Assembly (NCBI GenBank): GCA_963576735.1
Contig: OY755175.1
Span: forward strand, 11,920,401-11,984,400
Reading direction: 5' to 3'
Source: Bedellia somnulentella
Taxonomy: Eukaryota > Arthropoda > Insecta > Lepidoptera > Bedelliidae
Length of the DNA: 64,000 bases
The notes under the pieces were generated by a model. The model was not told where the DNA came from. It did no database searches and saw only the letters and a program-made list of their open reading frames with translations. Shown here one piece after another: positions 55,201 through 64,000 of this stretch. How positions within the stretch are numbered: the stretch's first letter is position 1; each line of letters opens with the position of its first letter. The position numbers were made by a program, and so were the translations under genes.

Positions 55201-58200
55201 GAGCTCAAAGAGCTCTTTTAAAGGTAATGAGGTTTAAACCGTTCCGCTACCCAACTGCGGATCTCTACAACGAATGTGATGTCCTTACAGTTAGACAGCT
55301 ATTTATTAAGGGAACTATCATGCTGCAACATAAAAAAATTGAATACGACAAAACACGTGATACTAGCATTAGACACAGGAATAGGGTTTGTCCCACTGTC
55401 GATCATAAATCAAATTTTATCACAAAATTTCATTGTTATATTGGACCTTTTATTTATAATAAATTAAATGCTATACTGAACATTTATCCTATGAACTATT
55501 TTGAATGTAAAAAAGTAATAATCTCATGGCTAAAAACAAAAAAATATGAAGAAATAGAAAGCTTGTTTAAGTCATCTAAATAATTAAATGTATGTGTGTG
55601 TGTGTGTTTGTGTGTGTTTGTATGTGTGTATATGTGTTAGTGTGCGTTTATGTGGTGTGGCTGTGTGTATTGTAAGTATATGTATGTGTGTGTGTGTAAG
55701 TATGTGTGTTTGTTTGCATTTGTATGTAAATGTTTCCGATTAATCTTAGAATCATAAAGTAACGCCATAATGTAACCGCTTGTGTACGTTTTACTCATTT
55801 TGATAAAAACAATTTTTTATCATAAAATGTATATTTTTGTTAACATTTAGTTTGCATAAAAATTAACATTTTGTTTTAAAATATAAAAATAGGACAAAAA
55901 ACGAAATTGTAACACATCATAGTCAAAGAAGTCTAACTATCACGTCATATTTTTATGACGCGCACGCTTTCGCGCGCTAGTTCATTGGACCACAATACTA
56001 TTGTAGAAAACCAAATTATTATTCAAAACTACCCAACTTTAAAATAACGCTCTGCTCCTACCTTACCTAGCTCCTTAAAATAGATATGTCTTCTAAATTG
56101 AAATGTAATAATTAATGAAATATATGGGAAAAAACTAGTACCTAAGATACAGGCCCGGCCTAGTTTAGATACTAGAGTTTTATTGTTTTGTTTTGTACTA
56201 CAAGCCACAACGAAGAAATATTCTTTTGTTTTTCTACTCGACCTCTTAATATGTCATAAAAAGCTAAAGAATAGCTGCATTATAAATTACAATTTGTAAA
56301 ACAATGATCGTTAGTTTAAGTACAAATGGTGTAATCTGTTACTTGGCAAATAAATCTTTTTATTTATTTATTATTTATTTATTCTAAGATAAAACAATAC
56401 AGCTATATATAATAAAACTTCTAATATGTAATGAAAAAGGTTAACTTACTGAGAATCATTAAGAGCAGCTCCATAACAACTGCCACATACATTAAGTGCC
56501 ACTTCCGTGTTGTTTGGTTTAACCTGCAATATCACAAAGTATCTGATTTTAATGAGTGTGGGATTTGCAATACAAAGGTCAAATAACAAAATAAAATAAA
56601 CTAAATACAGAACAGCATAGGTTTGATATATTTATGAGGGTGAAGGATGCTAACTATGAACGAAACAATTTTCATTTTAGAATTTATAGAACAAAACGTG
56701 GATGTAGTTTAGCAGAAAGGACTAAACCCACAAAAAGTCAATTTCAAGATACGAGTATTTGAAATTTGAACTAAAGTGCTTTTTTCATACTGTGGATAGG
56801 GTCGGGTGTTTGAAATAAACACTTTGCGTGCAATTTTTATAAGTAGAGTTTTCACTATTTCATAGATTCAACTCTCAGCGATACATAGGCATAATCAACT
56901 CAATTTCGGCCAAAGTGTGGTTTGAGTCGTTTTGCTAAACGACGTTCAATTAAAGGATGGTATAAAAGAAACCCCACATTTTTTAATCATAGTTGGGTAC
57001 GAATTTGTCTAACCTGACTTCTAAGGTACAATAACCAGCTTTGTAAACATATAATGTTACCGCAACCGTGATAGCTCAATGGGTAGAATACCGGTTATCG
57101 TGTAAACGACTAGTGTTCAAATCCCGGGTAGGGACATTCGGCGTGAACATTTGTGTTATGCTTATGTTTATGCTGTGTTTGTGTTGTTTCGGCTTAGAAT
57201 TACTGAGAGCAATGATGCGGTAGAAGACACATCACCAACAAACTTTATTCTACAATCCTTTCCCACTCAACTTCCAAGAGGCGGAGGCATTTCTAATTTT
57301 GATTGTCTGGATACCGTTTTTTGGGATTTAAATATGTGAGTATATGAATGAATGGATAATGTATTAGAAATCAACTTTAAACTTTTGGAAAAAAACTTAG
57401 GTTGTATAGAGTATGTTATATTATTTTGGGTATCTTTTAGATTCTCGCTTCTCACATGGCCGAAAAAGAAAATTAGAATTTTAAATGGGAGAGGGGGTAC
57501 TCCCCGACAAGAGCACAGTCGGTCGGGGTCAGTCAGTTCAGTCAGTCAGACACGCCACAGAAATCCAACCGCCTCAAGTTGGTCGCGAGGCTGGTTGGAA
57601 TTAACCCGTTCGCGGACAAAACAATTGGGATTATTTCTGTCGAAGTCACACCACACATGTCGGTGATCTCGTGAGCCAGATCGAGATACTTCCGACGCTT
57701 CTCGGTTTCGGCTTTCAAGAGACCCTCGTCATGAGGGATAGTGACATCCACTAGAAATACCCTCGACTGCGACCGATCCCATACCACGATATCAGGCTTA
57801 TTCGCTAGCTAGAATAGCCCTGTCCGTGATAACGGATCGGTCCCAATAGATTTTGGCACGGTCGTTTCCTAGGATTGGCTCCGGCAGATACTTGTAATAC
57901 GGCAGCCTCTGTTGCAAAATCCGTATTTCAGAGCGAGCTCCTGATGTAGGCTTTTGGCTGCTTGGTTGTGTCTGTGTAAGTAATCAGTGTTAGCAAGAGC
58001 CGAACAACCAGAAATAACATGCCTAAGTGACTCTCCGGGACGGCCACATGCTCGACATATGTCTGTGGTACAATCCTTTAGGATGTATTTCCGATAGTTT
58101 CGCGTCTTGATAACCTGGTCTTGTATTGCACAGACAAAACTTTCGGTTTCCCCAAAGTGGTCCCCGAAACGCAGCCAATGCAGGGAGGCTTTACGGTCCA

Positions 58201-61144
58201 AGAAAGGTTCGTGAAGTACCTTGTAAAACCTCCCGTGCAGCTCCTTCTCTTTCCATACGGACTTCCGATCAGAGGTGCCAAGTACCTCCGGGGTTCGCCA
58301 ATCCTGTGAGGCCAACGATAAGGGAGTCAGTCCTTTATCACTAGCGACCACCTCTCCCCGAATACTATCATCCGCCATCGTCAAAAAATAGTTTCTGAGG
58401 TAGCATACCTCGCGGTTGTGCATGGTTTTGGCACTCAAAAGGCCTCAACCACCACACTTCCGCGGGATATACAATTTCATAACCGACGACCTCGGACGAT
58501 GCATTCGATGAGAGGTCATCATCGTGCGGACTCGTCTGTCCAGAGCGTCAAGTTCGCTCTGAGTCCATCTGAGCACGCCAAATGTGTACATCAGTACAGG
58601 CATAACCCAGGAGTTAATGGCTCGGATTTTATTAACGCCCGACAAGTAGCTATTAAGCACACTTTTCAGGCGTTTACAAAACTCCTCGCAAACACCCTGT
58701 TTCACGTCTGCCACCTTCACACCGATGGTCTGTGATATGCCCAGATACCGGTATGTTTCAGCCTCGGAGAGTGCCCTCAAATGATTGGTGCCGACATCGA
58801 CACCATCAGAGTGCACGACATGCCCCTTCTCAAAATGAATGACCGCACACTTATCGACCCCAACCTCCATCTTGACGGAACCACTGAAATCATTAGTGAT
58901 CGTCAGTAGCTACGCTAATCTGTCAGTCGTGGGGGCGTAAAGCTCATCCATGTAAAGGAGATGAGGCAAGCGTGGTCCGCCCCTCCGAAACTGAAAGCCT
59001 GTCCCCGAATTCTCCAAGAGTGTACTTAGAGGATTCAGGGCCAAGCAAAACTAAACTGGATGGCGGTATTGTGATGGATCCGCGGTAGCATCGCTCTTTG
59101 GAGATAAATGAGTGACCCCAGTAGTTAAGAAGTTCGGGAGCGTCCTACTCTCTAGGGCGCTTTGGAACTGACGGGCGAGAGTAGCGTGACAGCGCGTGAA
59201 CCCCTTCAACCAGTAATGGTGCAATCCGTCGGGCCCCAGACTTTTCCAGTTCGGAGCCTTACGGATCGCAGCCACCACATCCTCCTCGGATATGTTGACG
59301 GGGTTATTATTATAATTGGATTTACAGTTATGAGTATATGTTTGAACATAAAACTCATAAATTAATCTAAGGTCAATATAAACAGTGTGTACTTAGACTG
59401 CAGATTTTGCGCAAGATAGGAACTGAATGGAAAACAATAATCTGGAATCTTACTGTACTAGTTGTGATTATTATTTCTTTTTTTGGTTCATCTATTGGGT
59501 TCCCATCAAGGTCTAATCTTCGCTTATGAATGTTGTGCTCCATTTGCAGATGTTGCTCTCCAGAACTGTCCATTGCATCTAAAACAATATCTAAAAAATG
59601 CCACACAAAAAGTATGGAGATCAATAGTCTTTTTGAATACATACATAAAAATAAGAAATCGAACAAGACAAACTTACAACCACAAGATATAGAAGGCACA
59701 ACAATATCCAAGTTTATCCTTAACTTATGTCCCCTTGAAGTATCAACAAAAAGTTCTTCAGAAATATTTGGAGATAAAAATGTATTCAGTTCTGACAAAA
59801 ATAATACAATCATCACAATTGACCCCAACACAGTAACTGAAACAAAAACAATAAAATTTCATTACATATCTGAAAACATATACTGGTTGATAGATTATTA
59901 GATAAATAATATTAATTTCTATTCAATTCATTAAATTCTATTCAAATGACATAGTTTAACGTGCCATAACATATTTAAATTAAAAGATAAAACTAAGGAC
60001 TAGTTATATCTTTTAAATATTTCTCTTATTAAATTATTTCAATATTTGATAGTGAATGATTTTTATTTGAATATTTGTTTTTTACTAAGTATTTGCAATC
60101 CAGCTTCTCTGTGATGAGCTGATGAGTAGAGATTGGAATTATTGGGTGTGTAAAAATACCTAAAGTTTGCAGTCAGACAAAATATAGAGCTGTTACAACC
60201 ACTTTAATTTAACCAGTTTTGGAATTTACCAGTCTAGTTTTTTTTCACATGTTCCTTAATACCTGTGAAACACCAAACTACAAACACTCACAAGCTGCTA
60301 ATACAGTTCTAAATTAATTATTGTTTTGTACTTTTCCGGTTAAAATTTGGTTGTTTAGTCCTAATTGTTCTTTGTCGGTCATTCACAGAATTTTATGTCT
60401 GCAGAATGCTAATGCTGATTGAAGTTTTTTTTCATCTGTATCTTAAGTTAAAAAGATTTGCTACAGATTGATGCATAGAAAACAAACATATTAATACCAG
60501 CTCCATATTTTTCCTGCTGCAAACTTTACACACCTAATTCCAATCTCTGGTGATGAGCCAGACAAAAGTTGTTCATGCCCAAAACATTTCAGAGAAGATG
60601 ATAGCTTTGTTTGTTACCTATTTTGTTGAATATCAATAGGGTTGGTTAAGCATGCTTTTACCACAATTGGAATATTTAATTGTGAAAAGTATGATTCTTA
60701 AATAATCCAGTAAGGCCTTACAAAACTTTTATTGATGAAACTTATTAAGTCAATAAATAATAGAATTCATAAAGATTTAAATGAGCAAACACAAAAACTT
60801 AAATACTTTTAAAATGTTATGTTCAAGATTTTATTTACTTTGATCCAAGTCTTGATTTAATTGGTAGTTGACTAGCTTCTGGGATAGTAGTAGTAGTTTT
60901 TAGTTAGTATCCCTTACCACAAGTAGTTCTATGTAATATGTAAGGTCTATGTAATATATCAGTATTTTTTTTTATTTACTTTGGGAATAGATGGGCGTTT
61001 ACAACTCTAGTCTGTAGTATATAGATTAAATTTAAAAACTAAAAGCTTACTTGTCGCTCCAGTAGCAGTCTTTACTCTGAAATCTTCTAAGGTTTTGGCA
61101 TAGGCATCGAGATGTTTAATCTTTTCTATAAAATTTGAAGACAT
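43218..61144 (-). CDS. ERGIC3: ERGIC3/Erv46-type ER-Golgi intermediate compartment protein, 8 exons, 385 aa
   Basis: Exons in transcription order: 61144-61051, 59836-59678, 59590-59454, 56523-56450, 53588-53423, 50716-50527, 44991-44790, 43353-43218. All junctions are GT-AG and the phases sum to 1158 nt. It is a cargo receptor cycling between ER and Golgi in COPII/COPI vesicles, usually complexed with its Erv41 partner. Visible features: a cytosolic N-terminus with [17 protein letters not shown]1 about 32-52; a large luminal domain with conserved cysteines (CGSCYGA at 143-149, CCNTC at 156-160), [23 protein letters not shown] and [11 protein letters not shown]2 about 345-372; and a short cytosolic tail. 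Length is close to the roughly 383 aa of vertebrate ERGIC3. Introns are loaded with retroelements, and intron 6 contains Romo1. The stop TAA (43220-43218) faces the mTERF3 stop across 3 nt. Confidence 0.95.
43397..44029 (-). mobile_element. tRNA-containing retroelement (SINE-T), inverted dimer with 12-bp TSD
   Basis: Flanked by AATTCTAGTTTA (43385-43396 and 44030-44041). 43397-43714 is one full antisense unit of about 320 bp with an internal tRNA-like block. 43715 to about 43850 is a second antisense unit cut inside the tRNA at a (GTC)n run. 43859-44029 is the same element in sense orientation up to the tRNA 3' end. The tRNA-like block has perfect 7-bp acceptor (GACACTG/CAGTGTC) and 5-bp T (GCGGG/CCCGC) stems and a normal D arm, but an odd anticodon arm (CGGG, 8-nt loop, CCCG). 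Confidence 0.85.
44042..44190 (-). repeat. Interspersed repeat fragment
   Basis: Contains CCAATGCTGGACATAGGCCT and AAGATTCCCACAACGACCG, a block seen in many lepidopteran sequences; a related piece is at 44645-44700 (GACATAGGCCTCCCCTGCAC). Class not determined. Confidence 0.4.
45545..45655. repeat. Chimeric SINE-A / LINE-B tail fragment
   Basis: 45545-45597 is the antisense 3' end of SINE-A (CTCGCGGCTATAAATCCC, GGGGTAGCCAGAGCTTCGG). At CGATCG it switches to the sense 3' end of LINE-B (GTCTCTGCCTACCCTAATGG, then GGCGTGAGTATATGCA). The two tails face outward. Confidence 0.6.
45776..46272. mobile_element. MITE-like element in ERGIC3 intron 6
   Basis: Ends AATTCGGTATGCAAAGTTTT and AAAACTTTGCATACCGAATT are exact complements. 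AT-rich interior without ORF. Confidence 0.65.
46277..46406 (-). mobile_element. Short SINE-T copy with inverted halves
   Basis: Left: antisense 3' tail only (TAATGTTTTTTGACATG ... GGGGATTATT). Right: sense tRNA 3' half (GGTCGCGGGTTCGAGCCCCG) and proximal tail. AATTGCAT occurs at 46269-46276 and 46407-46414. It abuts the MITE at 45776-46272. Confidence 0.7.
46783..48017 (+). CDS. Romo1: Romo1 (reactive oxygen species modulator 1), 2 exons, 78 aa
   Basis: Exon 1 46783-46910 (ends AG|GTTGAG), exon 2 47909-48017 (acceptor CTCATCAG); AG|A rebuilds an Arg codon at the junction. A small mitochondrial inner-membrane protein implicated in ROS production, cristae/OPA1 processing and TIM23-dependent import. 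Conserved features: MPVPGG start, [18 protein letters not shown] with GxxxG-type glycine spacing in the membrane helix, [11 protein letters not shown], and the near-invariant C-terminus [16 protein letters not shown]. The family length is 79 aa in human. A polyadenylation signal AATAAA is at 48049-48054. It sits whole inside ERGIC3 intron 6 on the opposite strand. Confidence 0.96.
46911..47908 (+). other. Romo1 intron
   Basis: 998 bp, AT-rich, with GTTGAG donor and CTCATCAG acceptor. No repeat or gene recognised. Confidence 0.6.
48185..48475 (+). mobile_element. LINE-B fragments in opposite orientations
   Basis: 48185-48362 is sense (NHESRVNAE, then [20 protein letters not shown] and a short tail); about 48375-48475 is antisense (minus-strand [26 protein letters not shown]). 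The element order suggests an old inverted insertion rather than two unrelated ones. It lies just downstream of Romo1. Confidence 0.55.
48476..49498. other. ERGIC3 intron 6, nothing recognised
   Basis: AT-rich intronic sequence between LINE-B pieces and the SINE-T dimer. No motif-bearing frame on either strand. Confidence 0.5.
49512..50019 (-). mobile_element. SINE-T inverted dimer with 13-bp TSD
   Basis: Flanked by CATAGTAATGTTA (49499-49511 and 50020-50032). A T run at the left corresponds to the poly(A) end. 49524-49838 is a full antisense unit, and 49839-49969 is a second one broken in the tRNA block. About 49970-50019 is a short sense piece (CGCCAGTGTCGAAATTTTTC and tail). Same design as 43397-44029 but different breakpoints, so a separate insertion. 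Confidence 0.85.
50990..51393 (+). mobile_element. 3' end of a non-LTR retrotransposon
   Basis: A short frame ([48 protein letters not shown], stop at 51243) followed by a UTR with AATAAAG and a (TTA)n run to 51393. The frame looks like the last codons of a LINE ORF2; the family was not identified. Confidence 0.4.
51530..51605 (-). mobile_element. Older LINE-B fragment
   Basis: About 75 bp aligns, with many changes, to 52125-52200 of the LINE-B copy (antisense of VEQVKEF upstream region: CTTACCATTAATCTCAATCAC versus CTTACCATCAATCGCAATCAC). It stands just left of the young insertion. Confidence 0.55.
51646..53253 (-). mobile_element. LINE-B (RTE-like non-LTR retrotransposon) with twin-priming inversion and 13-bp TSD
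   Basis: 51646 to about 53040 is the element in antisense (RT), and about 53041-53253 is its sense 3' end ([22 protein letters not shown]... then a GTGAGTATATGTATG tail). The two parts overlap in element coordinates by about 27 nt (AGAGGACGACCACGGAGAAC at the left edge, inverted, and at 53041). The whole is flanked by GAATTATTTTTCA at 51633-51645 and 53254-53266. RT motifs on the minus strand: [61 protein letters not shown]. Two frameshifts split the frame (52267/52255 and 51995/51991). It is inserted in an ERGIC3 intron. Confidence 0.85.
54046..54210 (-). repeat. SINE-A copy cut by the CR1-like LINE
   Basis: Antisense, internally deleted. It follows an (AT)n run at 54019-54040 and breaks off where the LINE at 54235 begins. 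Confidence 0.65.
54235..56390 (+). mobile_element. 5'-truncated CR1/Jockey-type LINE with an intact 431-codon RT C-terminal frame
   Basis: Begins in the RT palm at [18 protein letters not shown]. From 54288 to 55583 the frame is open: [59 protein letters not shown] (catalytic Asp pair), [12 protein letters not shown] (TG)n-rich 3' UTR follows at about 55590-55730, and the end is TTTATTTATTTATTATTT near 56390. No stop or shift in the visible RT part suggests a young insertion, but the endonuclease and ORF1 are missing. It lies in ERGIC3 intron 4. Confidence 0.8.
57180..57345 (+). repeat. SINE-A copy, internally deleted
   Basis: Sense; TTTCGGCTTAGAATTACTG, then ATGATGCGGTAGAAGACACA and the 3' half to GTGAGTATATGAATG. 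Confidence 0.65.
57486..59300 (-). pseudogene. Degenerate R2-like non-LTR retrotransposon
   Basis: Minus-strand frames in order: 59278-59051 (RT entry: [30 protein letters not shown]), a gap lacking the RT active site, 58870-58445 (thumb: [18 protein letters not shown]), 58438-57869 (zinc knuckle [18 protein letters not shown]), 57787-57542 ([31 protein letters not shown]). The zinc knuckle plus a downstream PxD...K-like segment resembles the C-terminal restriction-like endonuclease of R2-group LINEs; that part is inference. At least three frame breaks. It lies in ERGIC3 intron 3. Confidence 0.65.
60128..60548. mobile_element. MITE-like element in ERGIC3 intron 1
   Basis: Left arm AGAGATTGGAATTATTGGGT...GTTTGCAG and right arm CTGCAAACTTTACACACC...CCAATCTCT are inverted copies with small indels. 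Interior AT-rich, no ORF. The rest of intron 1 (59837-61050) shows nothing else. Confidence 0.55.
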
Positions 61145-61755
61145 GTTCAGGTCGATTTTGGCGTTAATTTTAATATCGTAATGCCTTTATATGCGCAGAT
61201 AATCTCCGTATCATGTGTTAATAGTGTCTTTTTCAATTGTAAAGTGACTAAGCCGACAACAACAAACAATATAACCTAAAATCAAAAATAAATGAAAATA
61301 CGAGACATTTATTTGTGATTGAAACGGATTGAGAGCAACGTTGTGTTGTGTATTCAATACTTCAGTCATCATGTCATTAATGATGTAAGGAATATATAAC
61401 GTAAAGTCAAGTTTACTCTATCCAAGTAGGTACACACATGTATCGTTTTAGTCATTGACTCCGTTCAACTCGCAATGGCAATTTTCATAGAAGCACTTCC
61501 ACTGCGAATGAGCGGACTGAGCGGACCAAAGGAGTTAAAAGAGTTGGAAAAGTGGTCGGGACGATGAGCGAGTTTCTGACGGGCTTCGTAATGACTCTGC
61601 TCAACTCGCAACGCAAAATTTCATACAAGTGCTTCCACCGCGAGCGAGTAAGTGTTGCGAGTTGAGCGAGGTAAAATGGGTCCGCTGGGTCATGGCGTCG
61701 CCGTCGCACGCTAGTTTTGAACGGACTCCGCTTGCACCTGTATAATAATATTATT
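61145..61755. other. ERGIC3 upstream region with a short direct repeat
   Basis: The promoter of ERGIC3 should lie just right of 61144, but no core element is clear. At 61465-61510 and 61605-61650 a 45-bp block (CTCAACTCGCAACGC, ACAAGTGCTTCCACCG type) is directly repeated with changes, probably part of a MITE. Confidence 0.4.
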
Positions 61756-62335
61756 ATTATATAATTATAAATTAATAAAGATATTATTAAAGAAATTGAA
61801 GAAAATCATACTAGACGTCAGGAAGAAAGGGACAATATTAGAAAACAACAACGAGAGAAACATCCCATGGAAACGTTTTTTGAAAGTATGGCTCAAACAG
61901 CTAAATAGAATGACAACGTATTCCGAAAATATATACATTCATATTCTCACGGCTAAAAATCCCTTAACGGGGAAGCCAGAGCTTTGGAATAAGAATTTCC
62001 TCAGCTACTTTTGGAAGTTGATTGGGGAAAAGATGGTAATAATAAATGTTTTTGGTAACGGGACTCCCACCGCACCGCATCGCCCAAAAACCACTTAAAA
62101 AGCCCCTATACCCTTAGTCGCCTCCTACGATCACCCACGGATGGAAAGGGGTACTGTTATTCTTAGCCGACACTACACGGCAAATAAAATTAAGAAAAAG
62201 GTTTTAGAAATTGTGTGCATGTTTGAAGAAGAAATGGAAACTTTTCAAACCTATAATACATCTTACTTATGGTTACTCTACAGCATCTACATCGTCAACT
62301 TCTGCACATTCGCCTCCGGCAACGACGACGTCTGA
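61756..62335 (+). pseudogene. BESS-motif (MADF-BESS type) gene remnant split by SINE-A
   Basis: Before the SINE: KDIIKEIEENHTRRQEERDN, KQQREKHPMETFFESMAQTAK, then a shift. After it: IKKKVLEIVCMFEEEMETF and a Ser/Thr-rich end. Together these are the two helices of a BESS motif, the C-terminal interaction motif of Adf1-like regulators. There is no MADF domain within the window. A one-base frame break and the SINE mean it is not functional here. It could also be a far-displaced last exon, but the breaks argue against this. Confidence 0.5.
61930..62182 (-). repeat. SINE-A copy inside a BESS-motif gene remnant
   Basis: Antisense, near full length (ATTCTCACGGCTAAAAATCC to GCCGACACTACACGGC). The flanks encode the two halves of a BESS motif (see 61756-62335). 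Confidence 0.8.
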
Positions 62336-62432
62336 TCCCTTCCTTAAAATAAACTGTTTTGATTTAAGAAAATTAATAAATAAATATTAATTATAATAGA
62401 TATAATAGTACTTATGTAGTAATAGAGGCCGT

Positions 62433-62698
62433 GTAGTGCCGGCTTAGAGGCTGTGTAGTGCCGGCTTAGAATAGCACTACCCCTTTTCTTCCGGTGGGTG
62501 TACGTAAGAGGCGAATAACGGTATTGGGGCTTTTAAGGGATTTTTGAGCGATGCGGTTGGAGACCCATCACCAATAACCTTTATTTCACCATCTTTTCCC
62601 CACGCAACTTTCCAAAAGTGGCTAAGGAATTTTTAATTCCTTGGCTCTGGCTACCCCTTCAAGGGATCTAAAGCCGTGAGTATATGTATGTATGTATG
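62433..62698 (+). repeat. SINE-A copy with duplicated head
   Basis: Sense. The first 24 bp (GTGTAGTGCCGGCTTAGA) are repeated before the body. Its right flank is the same LINE-derived sequence that follows the copy at 63460. Confidence 0.8.
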
Positions 62699-62850
62699 TA
62701 ATAACTATTATTGTAAGTAAACTAGTTCCTTTTAATGTAAGCTAATTATATTTATTTATTTTTGCCCTTGTCTGGTATGTCTACCTGAATGACTGTGTTG
62801 CTTATCTTACCTCCCAAATGTTGTCTAGAAGAGATCGCTTTTAAGTAGTT
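62699..62850 (+). repeat. LINE 3'-UTR-like block, copy 1
   Basis: About 150 bp (TAACTATTATTGTAAGTAAA ... TTGTCTAGAAGAGATCGCTT) repeated at 63698-63845 with single-base changes. In both places it directly follows a SINE-A. The GTCTRGAAGAGATCGCTTTTA segment is a common lepidopteran repeat, probably a CR1-type 3' end (from memory, not tested). Confidence 0.6.
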
Positions 62851-62939
62851 AGTAAGTAAGTATCAATAAAAAGTCACAAACAACGAATCAAACTCAGTTA
62901 GCTGCTGAGCTTCACTTACCTGTTTCTACCTTAAGAAAT

Positions 62940-63145
62940 TAAAGAAAGATACAGATTGGGAGGTGTGGAGTAAAAAGCAAATGGTAGTTTGCTAAATTGG
63001 AAAAAGTTTTGGTCGAATGGCTTCATCAAGCACAAGCTTCAAAACTGGACATAAGTGGCCCCATAATTTGCGAAAAAACGTCTAAGGCATTATCAGCTAG
63101 ATTTAAGACGCTATGTTGCTTCTTTGGATGAAAGTGAAGACGCAC
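62940..63145 (+). pseudogene. pogo/jerky-type transposase fragment (CENP-B HTH)
   Basis: The plus frame reads VLVEWLHQAQASKLDISGPI, CEKTSKALSARFKTL, fitting the CENP-B-type DNA-binding helix-turn-helix (EWL..Q....ISGP....K). Upstream the register drifts, downstream it ends in stops. No catalytic domain in the window. Confidence 0.5.
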
Positions 63146-63459
63146 TGCAAAAGTTTTGTTATGTTGAATTTTTTTAATTGCTAATGCTCAAAATCTTTCT
63201 GGCAAACCGAAATAAGTGATTATTTTAAATAATGTATTGAATGTACATAATTTCAAATAATATGAACAAAATACATAATAAGTAGTACAGATCCACAATC
63301 TTTTCTTGGCCGGTAAGGGCGTCGCTGTCAACGATATTAGTATTGTCAGCAAATAAAAATTAACCATTATAAGGGAAATAATTTTACATCATACAGGCTA
63401 ATTTATGTAGTGCAGTATCGAAATGTCAAATTATATAATATTCATTTCATTAATAACTA

Positions 63460-63697
63460 GTTGCTATGTAGTGTCGGTTTAGAATAGCACTACCGCATTT
63501 CTGGCGGCGACTAACGGTATTGGGGCTTTTAAGAGATTTTTGTGCGATGCGGTTGGAGACCCATCACCAATTATTAACTTTATTTTACCATCTTTACCCC
63601 ACTCAACTTTCCAAAAGTGGCTGAGGAGTTTCTAATTCCTTAGCTCTGGCTACCCCTTCTAGGGATTTACAGCCGTGAATATATGTATGTATGTATG
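63460..63697 (+). repeat. SINE-A copy with 9-bp target duplication
   Basis: Flanked by TAATAACTA at 63451-63459 and 63698-63706; the body ends in GAATATATGTATGTATG. It has a small deletion in the 5' part. Confidence 0.85.
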
Positions 63698-63930
63698 TAA
63701 TAACTATTATTGTAAGTAAACTAGTTCGTTTTAATGTAAGCTAATTATATTTATTTATTTTTGCCCTTGTCTGGTATGTCTACCTGAATGACTGTGTTGC
63801 TTATCTTACCTCCCAAATGTTGTCTAGAAGAGATCGCTTTTAGCGATAACACTGCCAATTGTACGTCTCTGCAAAGTCATTATTTTATACTCAAGGATTT
63901 GTTACTTGTGACACTCAGAGTTAACCTTGT
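63698..63930 (+). repeat. LINE 3'-UTR-like block, copy 2
   Basis: As copy 1 but extends further (TTTTAGCGATAACACTGCC and on). The remainder to 64000 has no recognisable gene. Confidence 0.55.
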
Positions 63931-64000
63931 CGTGTACTGTATTTTACATTTCATATTCACACATAGATCCCCCAAAAAGGTGGCACAGAAAAAATAATTC

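Overview
This is a window of an insect genome, most likely Lepidoptera (moth or butterfly). The genes are intron-bearing with GT-AG introns, the background is AT-rich, and introns and spacers are packed with transposon families typical of Lepidoptera: Helitrons with TC...CTAG ends, several non-LTR retrotransposons, short retroposons and MITEs. The taxon is an inference; no marker gene settles it.

Five protein genes can be reconstructed. (1) 7601-26915, plus: an Su(dx)/Itch/WWP-type HECT E3 ubiquitin ligase (C2, four WW domains, HECT). It has 12 coding exons whose phases all join, giving 867 aa. (2) 33719-30825, minus: cytosolic alanyl-tRNA synthetase, 964 aa, uninterrupted coding region with one intron in its leader. 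(3) 40226-43214, plus: mitochondrial mTERF3, 3 exons, 333 aa. (4) 61144-43218, minus: ERGIC3/Erv46 cargo receptor of the early secretory pathway, 8 exons, 385 aa. (5) 46783-48017, plus: Romo1, a mitochondrial inner-membrane protein, 2 exons, 78 aa, nested inside an ERGIC3 intron on the opposite strand.

Layout: 1-7549 is spacer with repeats. 7.6-26.9 kb is Su(dx), whose introns hold a nested transposon stack (12.2-16.06 kb), an exact 8-copy 136-bp tandem repeat that includes most of the WW3 exon (16.93-18.02 kb), a deletion derivative of the same DNA transposon (19.5-20.0 kb), a long-TIR fold-back element (23.8-24.4 kb) and a Helitron (25.4-26.3 kb). 26.9-30.8 kb is convergent spacer, followed by AlaRS. 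33.9-40.2 kb is divergent spacer with an hAT element carrying a perfect 8-bp target duplication, and a decayed P-element/THAP transposase. 40.2-61.1 kb is the mTERF3 / ERGIC3 / Romo1 block; the mTERF3 and ERGIC3 stop codons face each other 3 nt apart. 61.1-64 kb holds remnants of a BESS-motif gene and a pogo/jerky transposase.

The genes have unrelated housekeeping roles (ubiquitination, translation, mitochondrial expression, ER-Golgi transport, mitochondrial redox) and do not form a pathway. The most notable signals are structural: the tandem amplification of a WW-domain exon with its 5' splice site; a short retroposon (SINE-A) sharing its 3' tail with an RTE-like LINE (LINE-B); a 13-bp-TSD LINE-B copy with a twin-priming inversion; and a tRNA-containing fold-back retroelement present at several loci in inverted or dimeric form, several of them with 8-13 bp target duplications.
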